The notes beneath the pieces are model-generated. The model was not told where the DNA came from, made no database searches, and saw only the letters and a program-made list of their open reading frames with translations. From Protonemura montana (lineage: Eukaryota > Arthropoda > Insecta > Plecoptera > Nemouridae), in the NCBI GenBank assembly GCA_947568835.1, contig OX387604.1, positions 29,179,351 to 29,243,350 of the forward strand: 64,000 nt of DNA, given 5' to 3'. The position numbers and the translations under genes are program-made. Shown one piece after another: positions 25,333 to 40,456 of the stretch (position 1 is its first letter; each line of letters begins with the position of its first letter).

Positions 25333-25584
25333 GGTCAGATGGTTGGAATTTGTTGCTTCGTCGCCTCGTGCTCAATCCTTCCGCTTTGTTGCGTCTACCG
25401 AACCCCGCCCCCCTCCCTGACCACCCACCCCCCCGCAAACCCCCACCACGGGCTGCCTGACGTCATAAGCATAAACTCATGCAGAATGCAATCAGCAGGA
25501 AATCCTTGTAACTTCACGTCTCACAGACTCAACCTTTTTTTACAAACTTTTTCTGATTTTTAACAAAGCATAAGCACGGACACA
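25333..25584. other. Short single-copy spacer
   Basis: C-rich stretch at about 25403-25447 and nothing recognisable. Confidence 0.6.
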
Positions 25585-27091
25585 ATTGTTTAAAGTATTG
25601 ACATGGTCTCTATTGTTTAAAGTATTGACAGGGTCTCTATTGTTTAAAGTATTGACAGGGACTCTATTGTTTAAAGTATTGACAGGGACTCTATTGTTTA
25701 AAGTATTGACAGGGACTCTATTGTTTAAAGTATTGACAGGGACTCTATTGTTTAAAGTATTGACAGGGACTCTATTGTTTAAAGTATTGACATGGACTCT
25801 ATTGTTTAAAGTATTGACACGGACTCTATTGTTTAAAGTATTGACAGGGACTCTATTGTTTAAAGTATTGACAGGGACTCTATTGTTTAAAGTATTGACA
25901 GGGACTCTATTGTTTAAAGTATTGACACGGACACAATAGTTTAAAGTATTGACAGGGACTTTATTGTTTAAAGTATTGACAGGGACTCTATTGTTTAAAG
26001 TATTGACAGGGACTCTATTGTTTAAAGTATTGACATGGACTCTATTGTTTAAAGTATTGACAGGGACTCTATTGTTTAAAGTATTGACATGGACTCTATT
26101 GTTTAAAGTATTGACAGGGACTCTATTGTTTAAAGTATTGACAGGGACTCTATTGTTTAAAGTATTGACAGGGACTCTATTGTTTAAAGTATTGACAGGG
26201 ACTTTATTGTTTAAAGTATTGACACGGACTCTATTGTTTAAAGTATTGACAGGGACTCTATTGTTTAAAGTATTGACAGGGACTCTATTGTTTAAAGTAT
26301 TGACAGGGACTCTATTGTTTAAAGTATTGACACGGACTCTATTGTTTAAAGTATTGACATGGACTCTATTGTTTAAAGTATTGACAGGGACTCTATTGTT
26401 TAAAGTATTGACATGGACTCTATTGTTTAAAGTATTGACAGGGACTCTATTGTTTAAAGTATTGACAGGGACTCTATTGTTTAAAGTATTGACACGGACA
26501 CAATAGTTTAAAGTATTGACAGGGACTTTATTGTTTAAAGTATTGACAGGGACTCTATTGTTTAAAGTATTGACAGGGACTCTATTGTTTAAAGTATTGA
26601 CATGGACTCTATTGTTTAAAGTATTGACAGGGACTCTATTGTTTAAAGTATTGACATGGACTCTATTGTTTAAAGTATTGACAGGGACTCTATTGTTTAA
26701 AGTATTGACAGGGACTCTATTGTTTAAAGTATTGACAGGGACTCTATTGTTTAAAGTATTGACACGGACTCTATTGTTTAAAGTATTGACAGGGACTTTA
26801 TTGTTTAAAGTATTGACACGGACTCTATTGTTTAAAGTATTGACAGGGACTCTATTGTTTAAAGTATTGACAGGGACTCTATTGTTTAAAGTATTGACAG
26901 GGACTCTATTGTTTAAAGTATTGACACGGACTCTATTGTTTAAAGTATTGACATGGACTCTATTGTTTAAAGTATTGACAGGGACTCTATTGTTTAAAGT
27001 ATTGACATGGACTCTATTGTTTAAAGTATTGACAGGGACTCTATTGTTTAAAGTATTGACTGGGTCGCTATTGTTGTGAAATATTGACATG
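25585..27091. repeat. 27-bp minisatellite with higher-order pattern
   Basis: About 55 copies of a unit containing TTGTTTAAAGTATTGACAGG. The base before GGAC varies (CAGGG, CATGG, CACGG). A rare unit with ACACAATAG occurs at about 25929 and 26496, 567 bp (21 units) apart, and the order of variants after it is nearly the same in both halves. The minus strand is open for 568 codons (NTLNNRVPV repeats), an artefact. Confidence 0.97.
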
Positions 27092-27325
27092 GCCTGATCT
27101 GCGAAGAAGATTTTAGGAGCTAAATTGCTAAAGATATTTGTTAAAGATGCTAACGGTTGGTTAAGTCTGGTGTCTTTGTGTGGTTTGTTTGTCTTACCTT
27201 GTGCCAAGGAGAGAAGAGTGACGATCACGTGATAGTTGGCCGCCATCTTGTTCTTGTTGCTCAGCGTTCACCTCATATCTCCGAACATCGTCTCTGCAAG
27301 CAAAACAAGGAAATCAAATGTCGTG

Positions 27326-27613
27326 TCATGGCGTCGTTTCATGGCGTCGTTTCATGGCTTCGTTTCATGGCGTCGTGGCGTCATGGCGTCGTGTCATGGC
27401 GTCATGGCGTCATGGCGTCATGGCGTCGTGGCGTCATGGCGTCATGGCGTCGTGGCGTCATGGCGTCGTGTCATGGCGTCATGGCGTCATGGCGTCATGG
27501 CGTCGTGGCGTCATGGCGTCGTGGCGTCATGGCGTCGTGGCGTCATGGCGTCGTGGCGTCATGGCGTCGTGGCGTCATGGCGTCGTGTCATGGCGTCATG
27601 GCGTCGTGGCGTC
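27326..27613. repeat. 8-bp minisatellite
   Basis: About 35 copies of CATGGCGT/CGTGGCGT, preceded by three longer units with TTTCATGGCG. The CATGG/CGTGG alternation gives short spurious frames. Confidence 0.95.
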
Positions 27614-27845
27614 AAAGTAAAGCTTACTTCCACTAATAAATCTTTCAGATAAGATTTCACGTTGAATCCATTTCAACTTTGACGGACCCGAGTTTAGCAT
27701 GATTTCGAGTTGACATTTCCAGTCACGTGTTGGCCACGTGACACTTTATTATTTCCACTAACATGGACGGGATGCTGGATCAGCTGTTTTGTATGCAGAG
27801 TGGATTGTATTTTGATACAAACATTTCTTTCATAATTGCGCTATA

Positions 27846-28948
27846 GTTGTAAACATCAAATACTGACGAGTTGTAAACATCAAATACTGAAGAGTTGTAA
27901 ACATCAAATACTGAAGAGTTGTAAACATCAAATACTGAAGAGTTGTAAACATCAAATACTGAAGAGTTGTAAACATCAAATACTGAAGAGTTGTAAACAT
28001 CAAATTCTGACGAGTTGTAAACATCAAATACTGAAGAGTTGTAAACATCAAATACTGAAGAGTTGTAAACATCAAATACTGAAGAGTTGTAAACATCAAA
28101 TACTGACGAGTTGTAAACATCAAATACTGAAGAGTTGTAAACATCAAATACTGAAGAGTTGTAAACATCAAATACTGAAGAGTTGTAAACATCAAATACT
28201 GAAGAGTTGTAAACATCAAATACTGAAGAGTTGTAAACATCAAATACTGAAGAGTTGTAAACATCAAATACTGACGAGTTGTAAACATCAAATACTGAAG
28301 AGTTGTAAACATCAAATTCTGACGAGTTGTAAACATCAAATACTGAAGAGTTGTAAACATCAAATACTGAAGAGTTGTAAACATCAAATACTGAAGAGTT
28401 GTAAACATCAAATACTGACGAGTTGTAAACATCAAATACTGAAGAGTTGTAAACATCAAATACTGAAGAGTTGTAAACATCAAATACTGAAGAGTTGTAA
28501 ACATCAAATACTGAAGAGTTGTAAACATCAAATACTGAAGAGTTGTAAACATCAAATACTGAAGAGTTGTAAACATCAAATACTGAAGAGTTGTAAACAT
28601 CAAATACTGAAGAGTTGTAAACATCAAATACTGAAGAGTTGTAAACATCAAATACTGAAGAGTTGTAAACATCAAATACTGAAGAGTTGTAAACATCAAA
28701 TACTGAAGAGTTGTAAACATCAAATACTGACGAGTTGTAAACATCAAATACTGAAGAGTTGTAAACATCAAATACTGAAGAGTTGTAAACATCAAATACT
28801 GAAGAGTTGTAAACATCAAATACTGAAGAGTTGTAAACATCAAATACTGAAGAGTTGTAAACATCAAATACTGAAGAGTTGTAAACATCAAATACTGAAG
28901 AGTTGTAAACATCAAATACTGACGAGTTGTAACAAATACTGACGAGTT
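27846..28948. repeat. 24-bp minisatellite
   Basis: About 45 copies containing GTTGTAAACATCAAATACTG then AAGA or ACGA. Two or three units have AAATTCTG. Both strands are open (361 and 368 codons) because the unit is stop-free and a multiple of three. Confidence 0.98.
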
Positions 28949-29097
28949 ATTACAAAATATTGTAACTAATTTGATATTTTCTCAATGAAAAGTAATTCTT
29001 CGGCCCTAGGACGGGAATGCAAGGCCAAAATGCATTTATCTTGCAATCCCTATCAAAACTGAAGCAATTTCTTTCAAATATAGCGTCAGTGCTCAAT

Positions 29098-29955
29098 GTT
29101 TTCAGTGCCGAAGTTAAGCAACAGTGCGCTGTCAGGTATTGGATGGGTGACCATCATACACATGACCAGTTCTGTTCGGGAGAGAGGTTGGAGGGATGAA
29201 AGTTAAGCAACACTGCGCTGTCAGGTATTGGATGGGTGACCATCATACACATGACCAGTTCTGTTCGGGAGAGAGGTTGGAGGGATGAAAGTTAAGCAAC
29301 ACTGCGCTGTCAGGTATTGGATGGGTGACCATCATACACATGACCAGTTCTGTTCGGGAGAGAGGTTGGAGGGATGAAAGTTAAGCAACACTGCGCTGTC
29401 AGGTATTGGATGGGTGACCATCATACACAAGACCAGTTCTGTTCGGGAGAGAGGTTGGAGGGATGAAAGTTAAGCAACACTGCGCTGAGTCAGGTATTGG
29501 AAGAGTGACCATCATACACATGACCAGTTCTGTTCGGGAGGGAGGTTGGAGGGATGAAAGTTAAGCAACACTGCGCTGAGTCAGGTATTGGATGAGTGAC
29601 CATCAAACACATGACCAGTTCTGTTCGGGAGAGAGGTTGGAGGGATGAAAGTTAGTACAGCAACTTCACTCGCCTTGCTTATCAACCTCTCGACAGCATG
29701 GATTTGTGGAGGAATCCTGTTGTTCGCGTTGTACCGTCCTTCGGAAGGGACGTTAAGCCGGTGGTCCCCTTGGTGCTCTTCGACAGGAGTAGGCTACGTG
29801 CTGGCACCGGGTTTCCCCTCCTCCCTTCTATGCTAGGTAAGGTACATCATTATCATCCTCATCGTCATCCACTCATCCACTGGCGCTATTAGACCAGTGC
29901 CGCATGGCCAGATGTCAAAACAGTGCGTCGTTAAACAAAACAAAATAAATAGATG
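29098..29955 (+). mobile_element. 5S-rRNA-derived SINE with tandem 5S-like head (copy A)
   Basis: The head is six copies of an 89-91-bp unit (29113 to about 29650), each with CGAAGTTAAGCAAC- or AAAGTTAAGCAAC-like and TATTGGATGGGTGACC sequences. These resemble the internal promoter half of 5S rRNA (A-box GCTAAGCA region and C-box TGGATGGGxGACC). The body follows (29650-29940) with CTTCACTCGCCTTGCTTATC, ACGTTAAGCCGGTGGTCC and TTAGACCAGTGCCGCATGGC, and ends in GTCGTTAAACAAAACAAAAT. The layout of a 5S-like head, a conserved body and an A-rich tail fits a SINE3-type element. No coding capacity. The short open frames inside are not genes. Confidence 0.8.
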
Positions 29956-30042
29956 AACTGATTGAATGGAGATACGTCACGCAAGGAGAATTCCTGAACA
30001 TCGACTTTGTGTTCAAGCGACTTTTGCTGGTTTCTTTCAAGC

Positions 30043-30774
30043 TTTTCATAACGCAACGCTTGCTAACTTATCCAGTGAAAATAACACTTGTTAGGATTTT
30101 CATAACACAACACTTGCTAACTTATCCAGTGAAAATAACACTTGTTAGGATTTTCATAACACAACACTTGCTAACTTATCCAGTGAAAATAACACTTGTT
30201 AGGATTTTCATAACACAACACTTGCTAACTTATCCAGTGAAAATAACACTTGTTAGGATTTTCATAACGCAACACTTGCTAACTTATCCAGTGAAAATAA
30301 CACTTGTTAGGATTTTCATAACACAACACTTGCTAACTTATCCAGTGAAAATAACACTTGTTAGGATTTTCATAACACAACACTTGCTAACTTATCCAGT
30401 GAAAATAACACTTGTTAGGATTTTCATAACACAACACTTGCTAACTTATCCAGTGAAAATAACACTTGTTAGGATTTTCATAACACAACACTTGCTAACT
30501 TATCCAGTGAAAATAACACTTGTTAGGATTTTCATAACACAACACTTGCTAACTTATCCAGTGAAAATAACACTTGTTAGGATTTTCATAACACAACACT
30601 TGCTAACTTATCCAGTGAAAATAACACTTGTTAGGATTTTCATAACACAACACTTGCTAACTTATCCAGTGAAAATAACACTTGTTAGGATTTTCATAAC
30701 GCAACACTTGCTAACTTATCCAGTGAAAATAACACTTGTTAGGATTTTCATAACACAACACTTGCTAACTTATC
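30043..30774. repeat. 54-bp minisatellite
   Basis: About 13.5 copies of a unit with TTTTCATAACACAACACTTG and AACTTATCCAGTGAAAATAA. Variation is almost confined to AACAC/AACGC. One frame is open over 263 codons, with no sign of coding. Confidence 0.97.
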
Positions 30775-30867
30775 GTCCACTCATCGTCGAATACAGCTGA
30801 ACATCTCCAATAATAATCTTGAATGTGGTGAATTTAGATGAAGAAATATCTCTGCAGGGTGGCACTG

Positions 30868-32354
30868 GCGCTGCACCTGCAGCAGCCCTGCACCTGCAGC
30901 AGCCCTGCACCTGCAGTAGCCCTGCACCTGCAGCAGCCCTGCACCTGAAGCAGCCCTGCACCTGCAGCAGCCCTGCACCAGCAGCAGCCCTGCACCAGCC
31001 CTGCACCAGCAGCAGCCCTGCACCAGCCCTGCACATGCAGCAGCCCTGCACCAGCCCTGCACCAGCAGCAGCCCTGCACCAGCCCTGCACCAGCCCTGCA
31101 CATGCACCAGCTCTGCACCAGCCCTGCACCAGCCCTGCGCCTGCACTGCACCAGCCCTGCACCAGCACTGCACCAGCCCTGCTCCTGCAGCAGCCCTGCA
31201 CCAGCCCTGCTCAAGCCCTGTACCAGCCCTGCACCAGCCCTGCACCAGAATTGCACCAGCCCTGCACCAGCCCTGCTCAAGCCCTGTACCAGCCCTGCAC
31301 CAGCCCTGCACCAGCCCTGCACCTGCACCAGCCCTGCACCAGCCCTGCACCAGCCCTGAACCAGCCCTGCACCAGCCCTGCACCAGCCCTGCACCAGCCC
31401 TGCACCAGCCCTGCACCAGCCCTGCACCAGCTCTGCACCAGCCCTGCACCAGCACTGCACCAGCCCTGCATCAACCATGCATCAACCCTGCACCAACCCT
31501 GCTCCAGCACTGAACCAGCCCTGCACCAGCCCTGCGCCTGCACTGCACCAGCCCTGCACCAGCACTGCACCAGCCCTGCTCCTGCAGCAGCCCTGCACCA
31601 GCCCGGCACCAGCAGCAGCACTGCACCAGCCCTGCTCAAGCCCTGAACCAGCCCTGCACCAGCCCTGCACCAGAACTGCACCAGCCCTGCACAAGCCCTG
31701 CTCAAGCCCTGTACCAGCCCTGCACCAGCCCTGCACCAGCCCTTCACCTGCCCTGCACCTGCACCAGCCCTGCACCTGCACCAGCCCTGCACCTGCCCTG
31801 CACCTACACCAGCCCTGCACCAGCCCTGCTCCAGCCCTGCACCAGCCCTGCACCAGCCCTGCACCAGCCCTGAACTATCCCTGCACCAGCACTGCACCAG
31901 CCCTGCACCAGCCCTGCACCAGCCCTGCACCAGCCCTGTACCATCCCTGCACCAGCCCTGCACCAGCCATGCATCAACCCTGCATCAAACCTGCACCAAC
32001 CCTGCTCCAGCACTGCACCAGCCCCGCACCAGCCCTGCACCAGCCATGCACCAGCACTGCACCAGCCCTGCTCCTGCAGCAGCCCTGCACCAGCCCGGCA
32101 CCAGCAGCAGCACTGCACCAGCCCTGCTCAAGCCCTGTACCAGCCCTGCACCAGCCCTGCACCAGCACTGCACCAGCCCTGCACCAGCCCTGCTCAAGCC
32201 CTGTACCAGCCCTGCACCAGCCCTGCACCAGCACTGCACCAGCTCTGCACCAGCCCTGCACCTGCCCTGCACCTGCCCTGCACCTGCACTGCACCAGCCC
32301 TGCACCAGCCCTGCACCAGCCCTGCACCAGCCCTGCACCAGCACTGCACCAGCC
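30868..32354. repeat. 11-bp minisatellite (CCTGCACCAGC family)
   Basis: Well over 100 copies of AGCCCTGCACC, with interspersed AGCAGCCCTGC, AGCACTGCACC, AAGCCCTGTACC and CTGCAG variants. Longer blocks recur (for example the GCTCCTGCAGCAGCCC context near 31185, 31577 and 32070). The 11-bp period with stop-free frames gives many overlapping 100-295-codon spurious frames on both strands. Confidence 0.97.
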
Positions 32355-35300
32355 TAGTTTCTAATCGTGTTATGGGCTGTGACTGTTAATGGTGAGTGGT
32401 GAGGGGGGCCCGGGAGGGGGGGAAACGATTAGAGGGAGACCAGGGATACCGACCAGGGATACGCTCTAACAACAATGGCTATTGGGGTGGCCGACACTTT
32501 TAGAAACCTTGGAAAATGGTTATTTTTCTTACAAAATCCTACCCGATATAAGAACCCCGCCCGAGAGACACCATCAGCACTTAGGTTTAATATTGTGTAT
32601 CTTTAGCATCGCTGCTGGTATTTCTTGTTCCCCTAACAATTTAACTTTGCCGTATTTCTTGATCTTATCTCAGCAAGTATATAATGGCAGAAGACTTGTA
32701 TTAATAATCAGAGCATGATGCTAGCTAATTACTTATAGGCGTTCCCCTGGGCGAAAGGCAACGAAAAACTGTCCAGAAAGTGCCACCACACTCTAAACTA
32801 GAAGCAATTGATGTAATTTATTGCTTGTGCCTGGATCAATGCAGCGACCTATAAATGTAATGCAAGTGGATTGAAAATATATCAAATGAAATGTGTCAAT
32901 AAAATGGTTCAATTAAGCTCGGAACCAAACGGCTGTAGCTTTTCATGCTTCCAAACAGCAATTCTCATCAAAACCATCAATAACTATAAAACTCCCACCA
33001 AAGTCACTACAATATAAATAGCATGCACGGAAAATGATCCGATTATTCGGGAAGGCAAAATTTGAGCCTAGGCGAGATTGTGGCGAATAGGGACTAGGTG
33101 TAGGTGTATGGGCCCAGAAGGCTGACTCAATCCGTATCTAGGTAATCCTCCCTGGTACTTGAGCTGGAACTATTGCTCCCTCAGGAGCAGACGTCTGCGT
33201 GTATTAGCCTGAAGAGGGAACTGCTTTATAAAGTGGCCGAGAGAGCATCGATAACCTAGTGAGCAATCTCTCCACACATGCTCTTATGGCGAGAGGTATT
33301 GCCTCATTCTCACGCAGAGAGAGACTGATCTTATCAGCCAGCGAAAATCTTATTTAAACGCTTAAAAAAACTATGTTTAGCCTATTCCTTAATAGCTGAA
33401 ACTTGTAGCTTGCAAATTGTCGTGGAAGTAACAGTTAAGAAATCCATTTGACTTGGTGTCATAGCTAACTTTCTTTAATTAAACTACCTAATGAGACAAT
33501 ACTTATTTACTTAAAAACTACTCGAGACAGTCTAGGGTTGCATGTCTACGTTTAAACATGCAATGACCTCAAAGAACCCACCAAATTACTCTTTGCGTCC
33601 CAGCTACGGTCACGCCGTAGCCAACAAACTTTACAGTCTGGAATAATTCACAGAGGGTGCCGCGGCATGTGCATATTGTAATGAAACTAGAAAGAGAAAA
33701 TTCCTCTTCCTCGTCATTATTTCAAAATACAGACAGGTACACATAAAAACATTTCCACCCAGATTGCACTCAAGTGACTTTGACTTGCATTCTGCAGTCA
33801 AATTCCATTTGCTGCGGCTTCCCAGTTCTGATATCAGGTCGCCGGTTCTCAACTAGGTATAGCCAAACAACCGTAGCGTGCCTTCATCTAGCTAGACACC
33901 ACGCAGCAGACCTGGCTGAAGATTCAGGACTATTCAGAACTATTCAGGACAATTCACGTACCCAGAGAGTCCCTCCAACAGAGGCTCTGGATGTGAATAA
34001 GTGATTCCCCATAAATTGTGTCCAGGCGTGCCCTGCACAGAACAATGGTTATGTTGTGATGCATGTTGGCAATGCTAAATGCACCCCTTCAATTCCAGGC
34101 GTGCATTGCTAAAACAATCGGCCATGCATAGCTACTGGCTAAATTATATTAAAACCAGAGTCAACTGAGTTTATGTATGCTTTTATTTGTCGAGGAAAAA
34201 TGAGTTTACGTGTTTCCAAGCAAGTAGCAAGTGAACGGTGACTGGTGACTGGTGACTGGTGACTGGTGACTGTGTATTGTGTAACAATGCTGGTGAAGGG
34301 TGGTGGAGGAGGAGAGTCGGGAGTTTGATTAAATATTCATATGCATTGACACGTACAAAAGCACAAAAGAATGAGCTCAGTTAAAATTTTTTAGAAATAA
34401 TTTAACTGTCAATCAAATTAGGCTTGGAAGTAAATAGTGTCAGAACGTGCTGGAAATATTCCGCAGATATTTAAGACTAATCGGTGTAATTTTGTTTTCG
34501 GCCACGAAATCTTGAAGATGTTCAATTCGTCTTGATGCTGTTAGAAAATGTTCGGTGGAATGTTTCGATGGAATGCATTTTCTGATGGTATTCTGGTGTG
34601 TTAAGCTTCTAGTTCATTCAAAAGTGAAAATCTGACAGAAAAATCGCTTGTACCAACGCACGTGAAATGAATTCTGTTTTTATGCCAACATCTTGTTGTT
34701 CAATATTTCCCCCTTCCAAGCGCAGGGGATTGACGTGAATTGCACCATGAGTTTTTCAAAGCCTGTGCTGTGCACGCTGCTGTAAAATGCCAGCCATAAA
34801 AGCAGAGAGGTTGAAGAAATAACCATAAAACCGTACATATTCAAACAGACCAACCGAACACAGAATACAGTAGAGGGAAGAATGTTGGCTATGTGTGGAA
34901 AACACTACAGAATTGCCAGGATTCTTTTCATGTATATTTCAATCACGGATTGATCTGATTCATTGTTGGAAAGAAATACAAATGTTGAAGTGGCTGCTGT
35001 CGATGGAGGTGCCGAGTAACAGCGAGTAGCGTACACAGTTCTTAATAATATATTGATAAACTGATATCAATTTGTTCTCAACTGCAGCTCATCACGCATT
35101 TTATAATAGATTTTCTAGAATCCAGCTAAAAACAATCACTTATTTCTTGTCACAGGAACAGGAAATCTAATCAGAATACTTTTATTACAAAAGAACAGCT
35201 GATGCCGACACTAAATTATAGTAAACGAAGTTTCAAATCATCAAAGTTGGACGAAACGGAATAAATCTACTCTTGGAATGTAAATTTAACGCCGAACTGT

Positions 35301-35707
35301 TAAGTGTTCTAACGGTTTTCCAGCACAAAAAATAGGCCATCCATTTGAAACAAAAAAAAAGAAGGCTTGTTTAGTTTTCGGATCTAAATTAAGTTTGGGT
35401 GAAGGGGGGAGGGGGGAGGAGGGAGGGGGGAGGAGGGAGGAGGGAGGGGGGAGGAGGTGGGGTATGTTTGTTCGGGGATCAAGATGCAAGAGCCTGCGAA
35501 GGAGATCGCCTCGAGTCCTTACTGAGCAAACATCTCAAGCAACAGGGATCTAATACTTGGCAACATTGAAGCTAAACTAATCGGACATCGTTTCAACCAC
35601 CCATTAGCTCTGCTCCTAATGATGGCGTAAAGCCAACTCCAACCTCTTTATTCAATCACATATAAGACCAGTCGATCCCTACACCCACTACACCCACTAC
35701 ACCCCAC
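32355..35707. other. 3.3 kb single-copy spacer
   Basis: AT-rich non-repetitive DNA. Minor items: five GACTGGT heptamers at about 34237-34271, and a purine-rich GGAGGAGGGAGG tract at about 35404-35462. Longest frames are about 75 codons without recognisable similarity. 33050-33330 is less AT-rich and may be an old element, but I recognise no family. Confidence 0.7.
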
Positions 35708-36667
35708 GTTAGAAGCAATACACGCTGCGTTAGAAGCAATACACGATGCGTTAGAAGCAATACACGATGCGTTAGAAGCAATACACGCTGTGTTAGAAGC
35801 AATACACGCTGTGTTAGAAGCAATACACGCTGTGTTAGAAGCAATACACGCTGTGTTAGAAGCAATACACGCTGCGTTAGAAGCAATACACGCTGTGTTA
35901 GAAGCAATACACGCTGTGTTAGAAGCAATACACGCTGTGTTAGAAGCAATACACGCTGCGTTAGAAGCAATACACGCTGTGTTAGAAGCAATACACGCTG
36001 TGTTAGAAGCAATACACGCTGTGTTAGAAGCAATACACGCTGTGTTAGAAGCAATACACGCTGTGTAAGAAGCAATACACGCTGCGTTAGAAGCAATACA
36101 CGCTGTGTTAGAAGCAATACACGCTGCGTTAGAAGCAATACACGCTGTGTTAGAAGCAATACACGCTGTGTTAGAAGCAATACACGCTGTGTTAGAAGCA
36201 ATACACGCTGTGTTAGAAGCAATACACGCTGCGTTAGAAGCAATACACGCTGTGTTAGAAGCAATACACGCTGTGTAAGAAGCAATACACGCTGCGTTAG
36301 AAGCAATACACGCTGTGTTAAAAGCAATACACGCTGCGTTAGAAGCAATACACGCTGTGTTAGAAGCAATACACGCTGTGTTAGAAGCAATACACGCTGT
36401 GTTAGAAGCAATACACGCTGTGTTAGAAGCAATACACGCTGTGTTAGAAGCAATACACGCTGTGTTAGAAGCAATACACGCTGTGTTAGAAGCAATACAC
36501 GCTGTGTTAGAAGCAATACACGCTGTGTTAGAAGCAATACACGCTGTGTTAGAAGCAATACACGCTGTGTTAGAAGCAATACACGCTGTGTTAGAAGCAA
36601 TACACGCTGTGTTAGAAGCAATACACGCTGTGTTAGAAGCAATACACGCTGTGTTAGAAGCAATACA
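35708..36667. repeat. 21-bp minisatellite
   Basis: About 46 copies of a unit containing TTAGAAGCAATACACGCTGT. The main variant is GCTGTG/GCTGCG (a CpG-type transition), plus GTAAGAAG and one TTAAAAGC. Minus-strand frames of 335-342 codons are repeat artefacts. A different unit from the 2260-13265 array. Confidence 0.98.
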
Positions 36668-37550
36668 ATCCGTCAAACTCGAATAACTCCAATTAGAGGT
36701 TGGATTCGTTGCTGTTTTCGGATGAAATCTTATTTAAATTGCAAACGTTTGTAATGCGCTTGCAATTATTACTAACAACAATAAAAGCCGCAAAAAATGA
36801 TGCCTAAACTTAACTAAAAATACCCCGCGCATTGCAAGATTTTGCAATTTAAATAAGATATCATTCTTATGAAGCTAATGCGTCGCTCAAGATTTGCTTC
36901 TCAAACTTAGATGATAGCCAAAGATTTTAGGTACTAATCATTTTCTCATCTTTTTCAATTACTCGCAAGTTAAATTTTAATTTCTAATTAATTATCTACT
37001 ACATTAAAATTTACTGCAAAAACGCTGATCAGCTCACAAAAGCAATTAGTCCAACGAATTAATAATTTCCAAATCTCTTTGGAAACCCGCCAGGCCGAGA
37101 TTATACTCGAAAGCGAAGTTCCATTTCCGGTTCATATTAGAAATTAGAGACGCTCTGATGAGAAGCCATCATGAGAAGCCATCATGAGAATCCTTTGAGA
37201 GAAGCCTTGATGAGAAGCCTTCGTGAGAAGTTACCATGAGACGCCTTTGTGAGAAGCCTTGATGAGAAACTCTTAGCAAGCAATTGTTTCTACAACAGAA
37301 TAACGCCTGTGATTGTTTCGCTGGAACTTTAATTGGTAGAGAAATGAGAATCGCAGCTCTATGCTTATGACGTGATTCTGTCGCGACTAGCGACGAGACC
37401 AGCTGCGACTTGCATTGTGTACCGCGGTTTGCTGGTAATAGACGGCAATTTGTACTCAACTTGAGTTTGTATATGTAGGGCTTCGGAGGCTAAGTCGAGG
37501 CATTCATTAATTAAAACAGCTGGATAATTGTCGCCCTGAATCTCGACCTG
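36668..37550. other. Spacer with a 13-bp degenerate repeat
   Basis: AT-rich sequence with no gene. 37157-37272 holds about nine diverged copies of TGAGAAGCC(A/T)T(C/G)A-type 13-mers. Confidence 0.75.
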
Positions 37551-39327
<1,777 letters not shown>

Positions 39328-39639
39328 CTTGAAGCGAACCCCGGTAATGATATGGTGCTAAGAAACCCTTAGCTTTGCCTTGCAGCGGTTATCAAGCACG
39401 CTGTTAAAACTGCTAACTCACTGTTCAATTATAATTATTCAACATTACTCTGAAAGCCAACTTATTTTCTACACAATCTTCAACACAATATTGCGGCAAA
39501 CTTATGCCATACCAGGAATTTTACATAAAAACAGCTTTTTCTATAAAATAGCGCTTTATGAAGGAAAAACTCGAGTGACAATCCACGTGAAACTGAGGTG
39601 GAATCCGAGACAAGCGTTCGTTCTGATAAAGATTCATAA
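39328..39639. other. Short single-copy spacer
   Basis: A 100-codon frame (39380-39682) overlaps this region and the SINE tail. It has no recognisable domain and was not called a gene. Confidence 0.6.
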
Positions 39640-40456
39640 GAATATTTATTTATTTGTGGTGTTTAACGACGCACTGTTTTGACATCTGGCCATGCGGCAC
39701 TGGTCTAATGGCGTCGGTGAATGAGAGGATGATAATGAACCTAACTTAGCCTAGAAGGGAAGAGGTTAAACCCGGTGCCGGTACGTAGCCTACTCCAGTC
39801 GAAGAGCACCAAGGGGACCACCGGCTTAACGTCCCTTCCGAAGGACGGCACAACTCGAACAGCAGGATTCCTCCACAAATCCATACTGTCGAGATGTTGA
39901 TAAGCAAGGCGAGTGAAGTTTCTGTACAAAACTTGACTTGACTTGTTGTTGTACTGACTTTCATCCCTCCAACCTCTCTCCCGAACAGAACTGGTCATGT
40001 GAATGGTAGTCCCCCATCCAATACCTGACTCAGCGCAGTGTTGCTTAACTTTCATCCCTCCAACCTCTCTCCCAAACAGAACTGGTCATGTGTATGATGG
40101 TGACCCATCCGATACCTGACCCAGCGCAGTGTTGCTTAACTTGCATCCCTCCAACCTCTCTCCCGAACAGAACTGGTCATGTGTATGATGGTCACCCATC
40201 CGATACCTGACCCAGCGCAGTGTTGCTTAACTTTCATCCCTCCAACCTCTCTCCAGAACAAAACTGGTCATGTGTATGATGGTCACCCATTCAATACCTG
40301 ACTCAGCGCAGTGTTGCTTAACTTTCATCCCTCCAACCTCTCTCCCGAACAGAACTGGTCATGTGTATGATGGTCAGCCATCCAATACCTGACTCAGCGC
40401 AGTATTGCTTAACTTGCATCCCTCCAACCTCTCTCCCGAACAGAACTGGGCGTGGT
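39640..40456 (-). mobile_element. 5S-rRNA-derived SINE with tandem 5S-like head (copy B, inverted)
   Basis: Same family as 29098-29955 in opposite orientation. In the minus sense: five 91-bp 5S-like units (40452 to about 40000), then the body (ending about 39660) with CTTCACTCGCCTTGCTTATC, ACGTTAAGCCGGTGGTCC and TTAGACCAGTGCCGCATGGC, then GTCGTTTAAACACC-type sequence and an AAATAAATA tail at about 39645. Compared with copy A it has a short insertion around 39925-39950 (TTGACTTGACTTG) and scattered substitutions. Non-coding. Confidence 0.8.

Noticed and set aside
25540-27246. 568-codon minus-strand frame (NTLNNRVPV repeats) resembling a fibrous repeat protein
   Set aside because: 27-bp repeat with no stop. 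Variants are distributed as in non-coding arrays, with no synonymous bias and no non-repeat domain.
29098-29650. Functional 5S rRNA gene cluster
   Set aside because: Only the 3'-promoter half of 5S is recognisable, units are 89-91 bp rather than a complete roughly 120-nt gene with spacer, and they are fused to a SINE body found again at 39.6-40.5 kb.
30770-32364. Overlapping 100-295-codon frames on both strands of the 11-bp array (ALHQPCTSPAP and GLVQGWCRAGA types)
   Set aside because: An 11-bp period makes every frame read the same 11-residue peptide. Low-complexity artefact.
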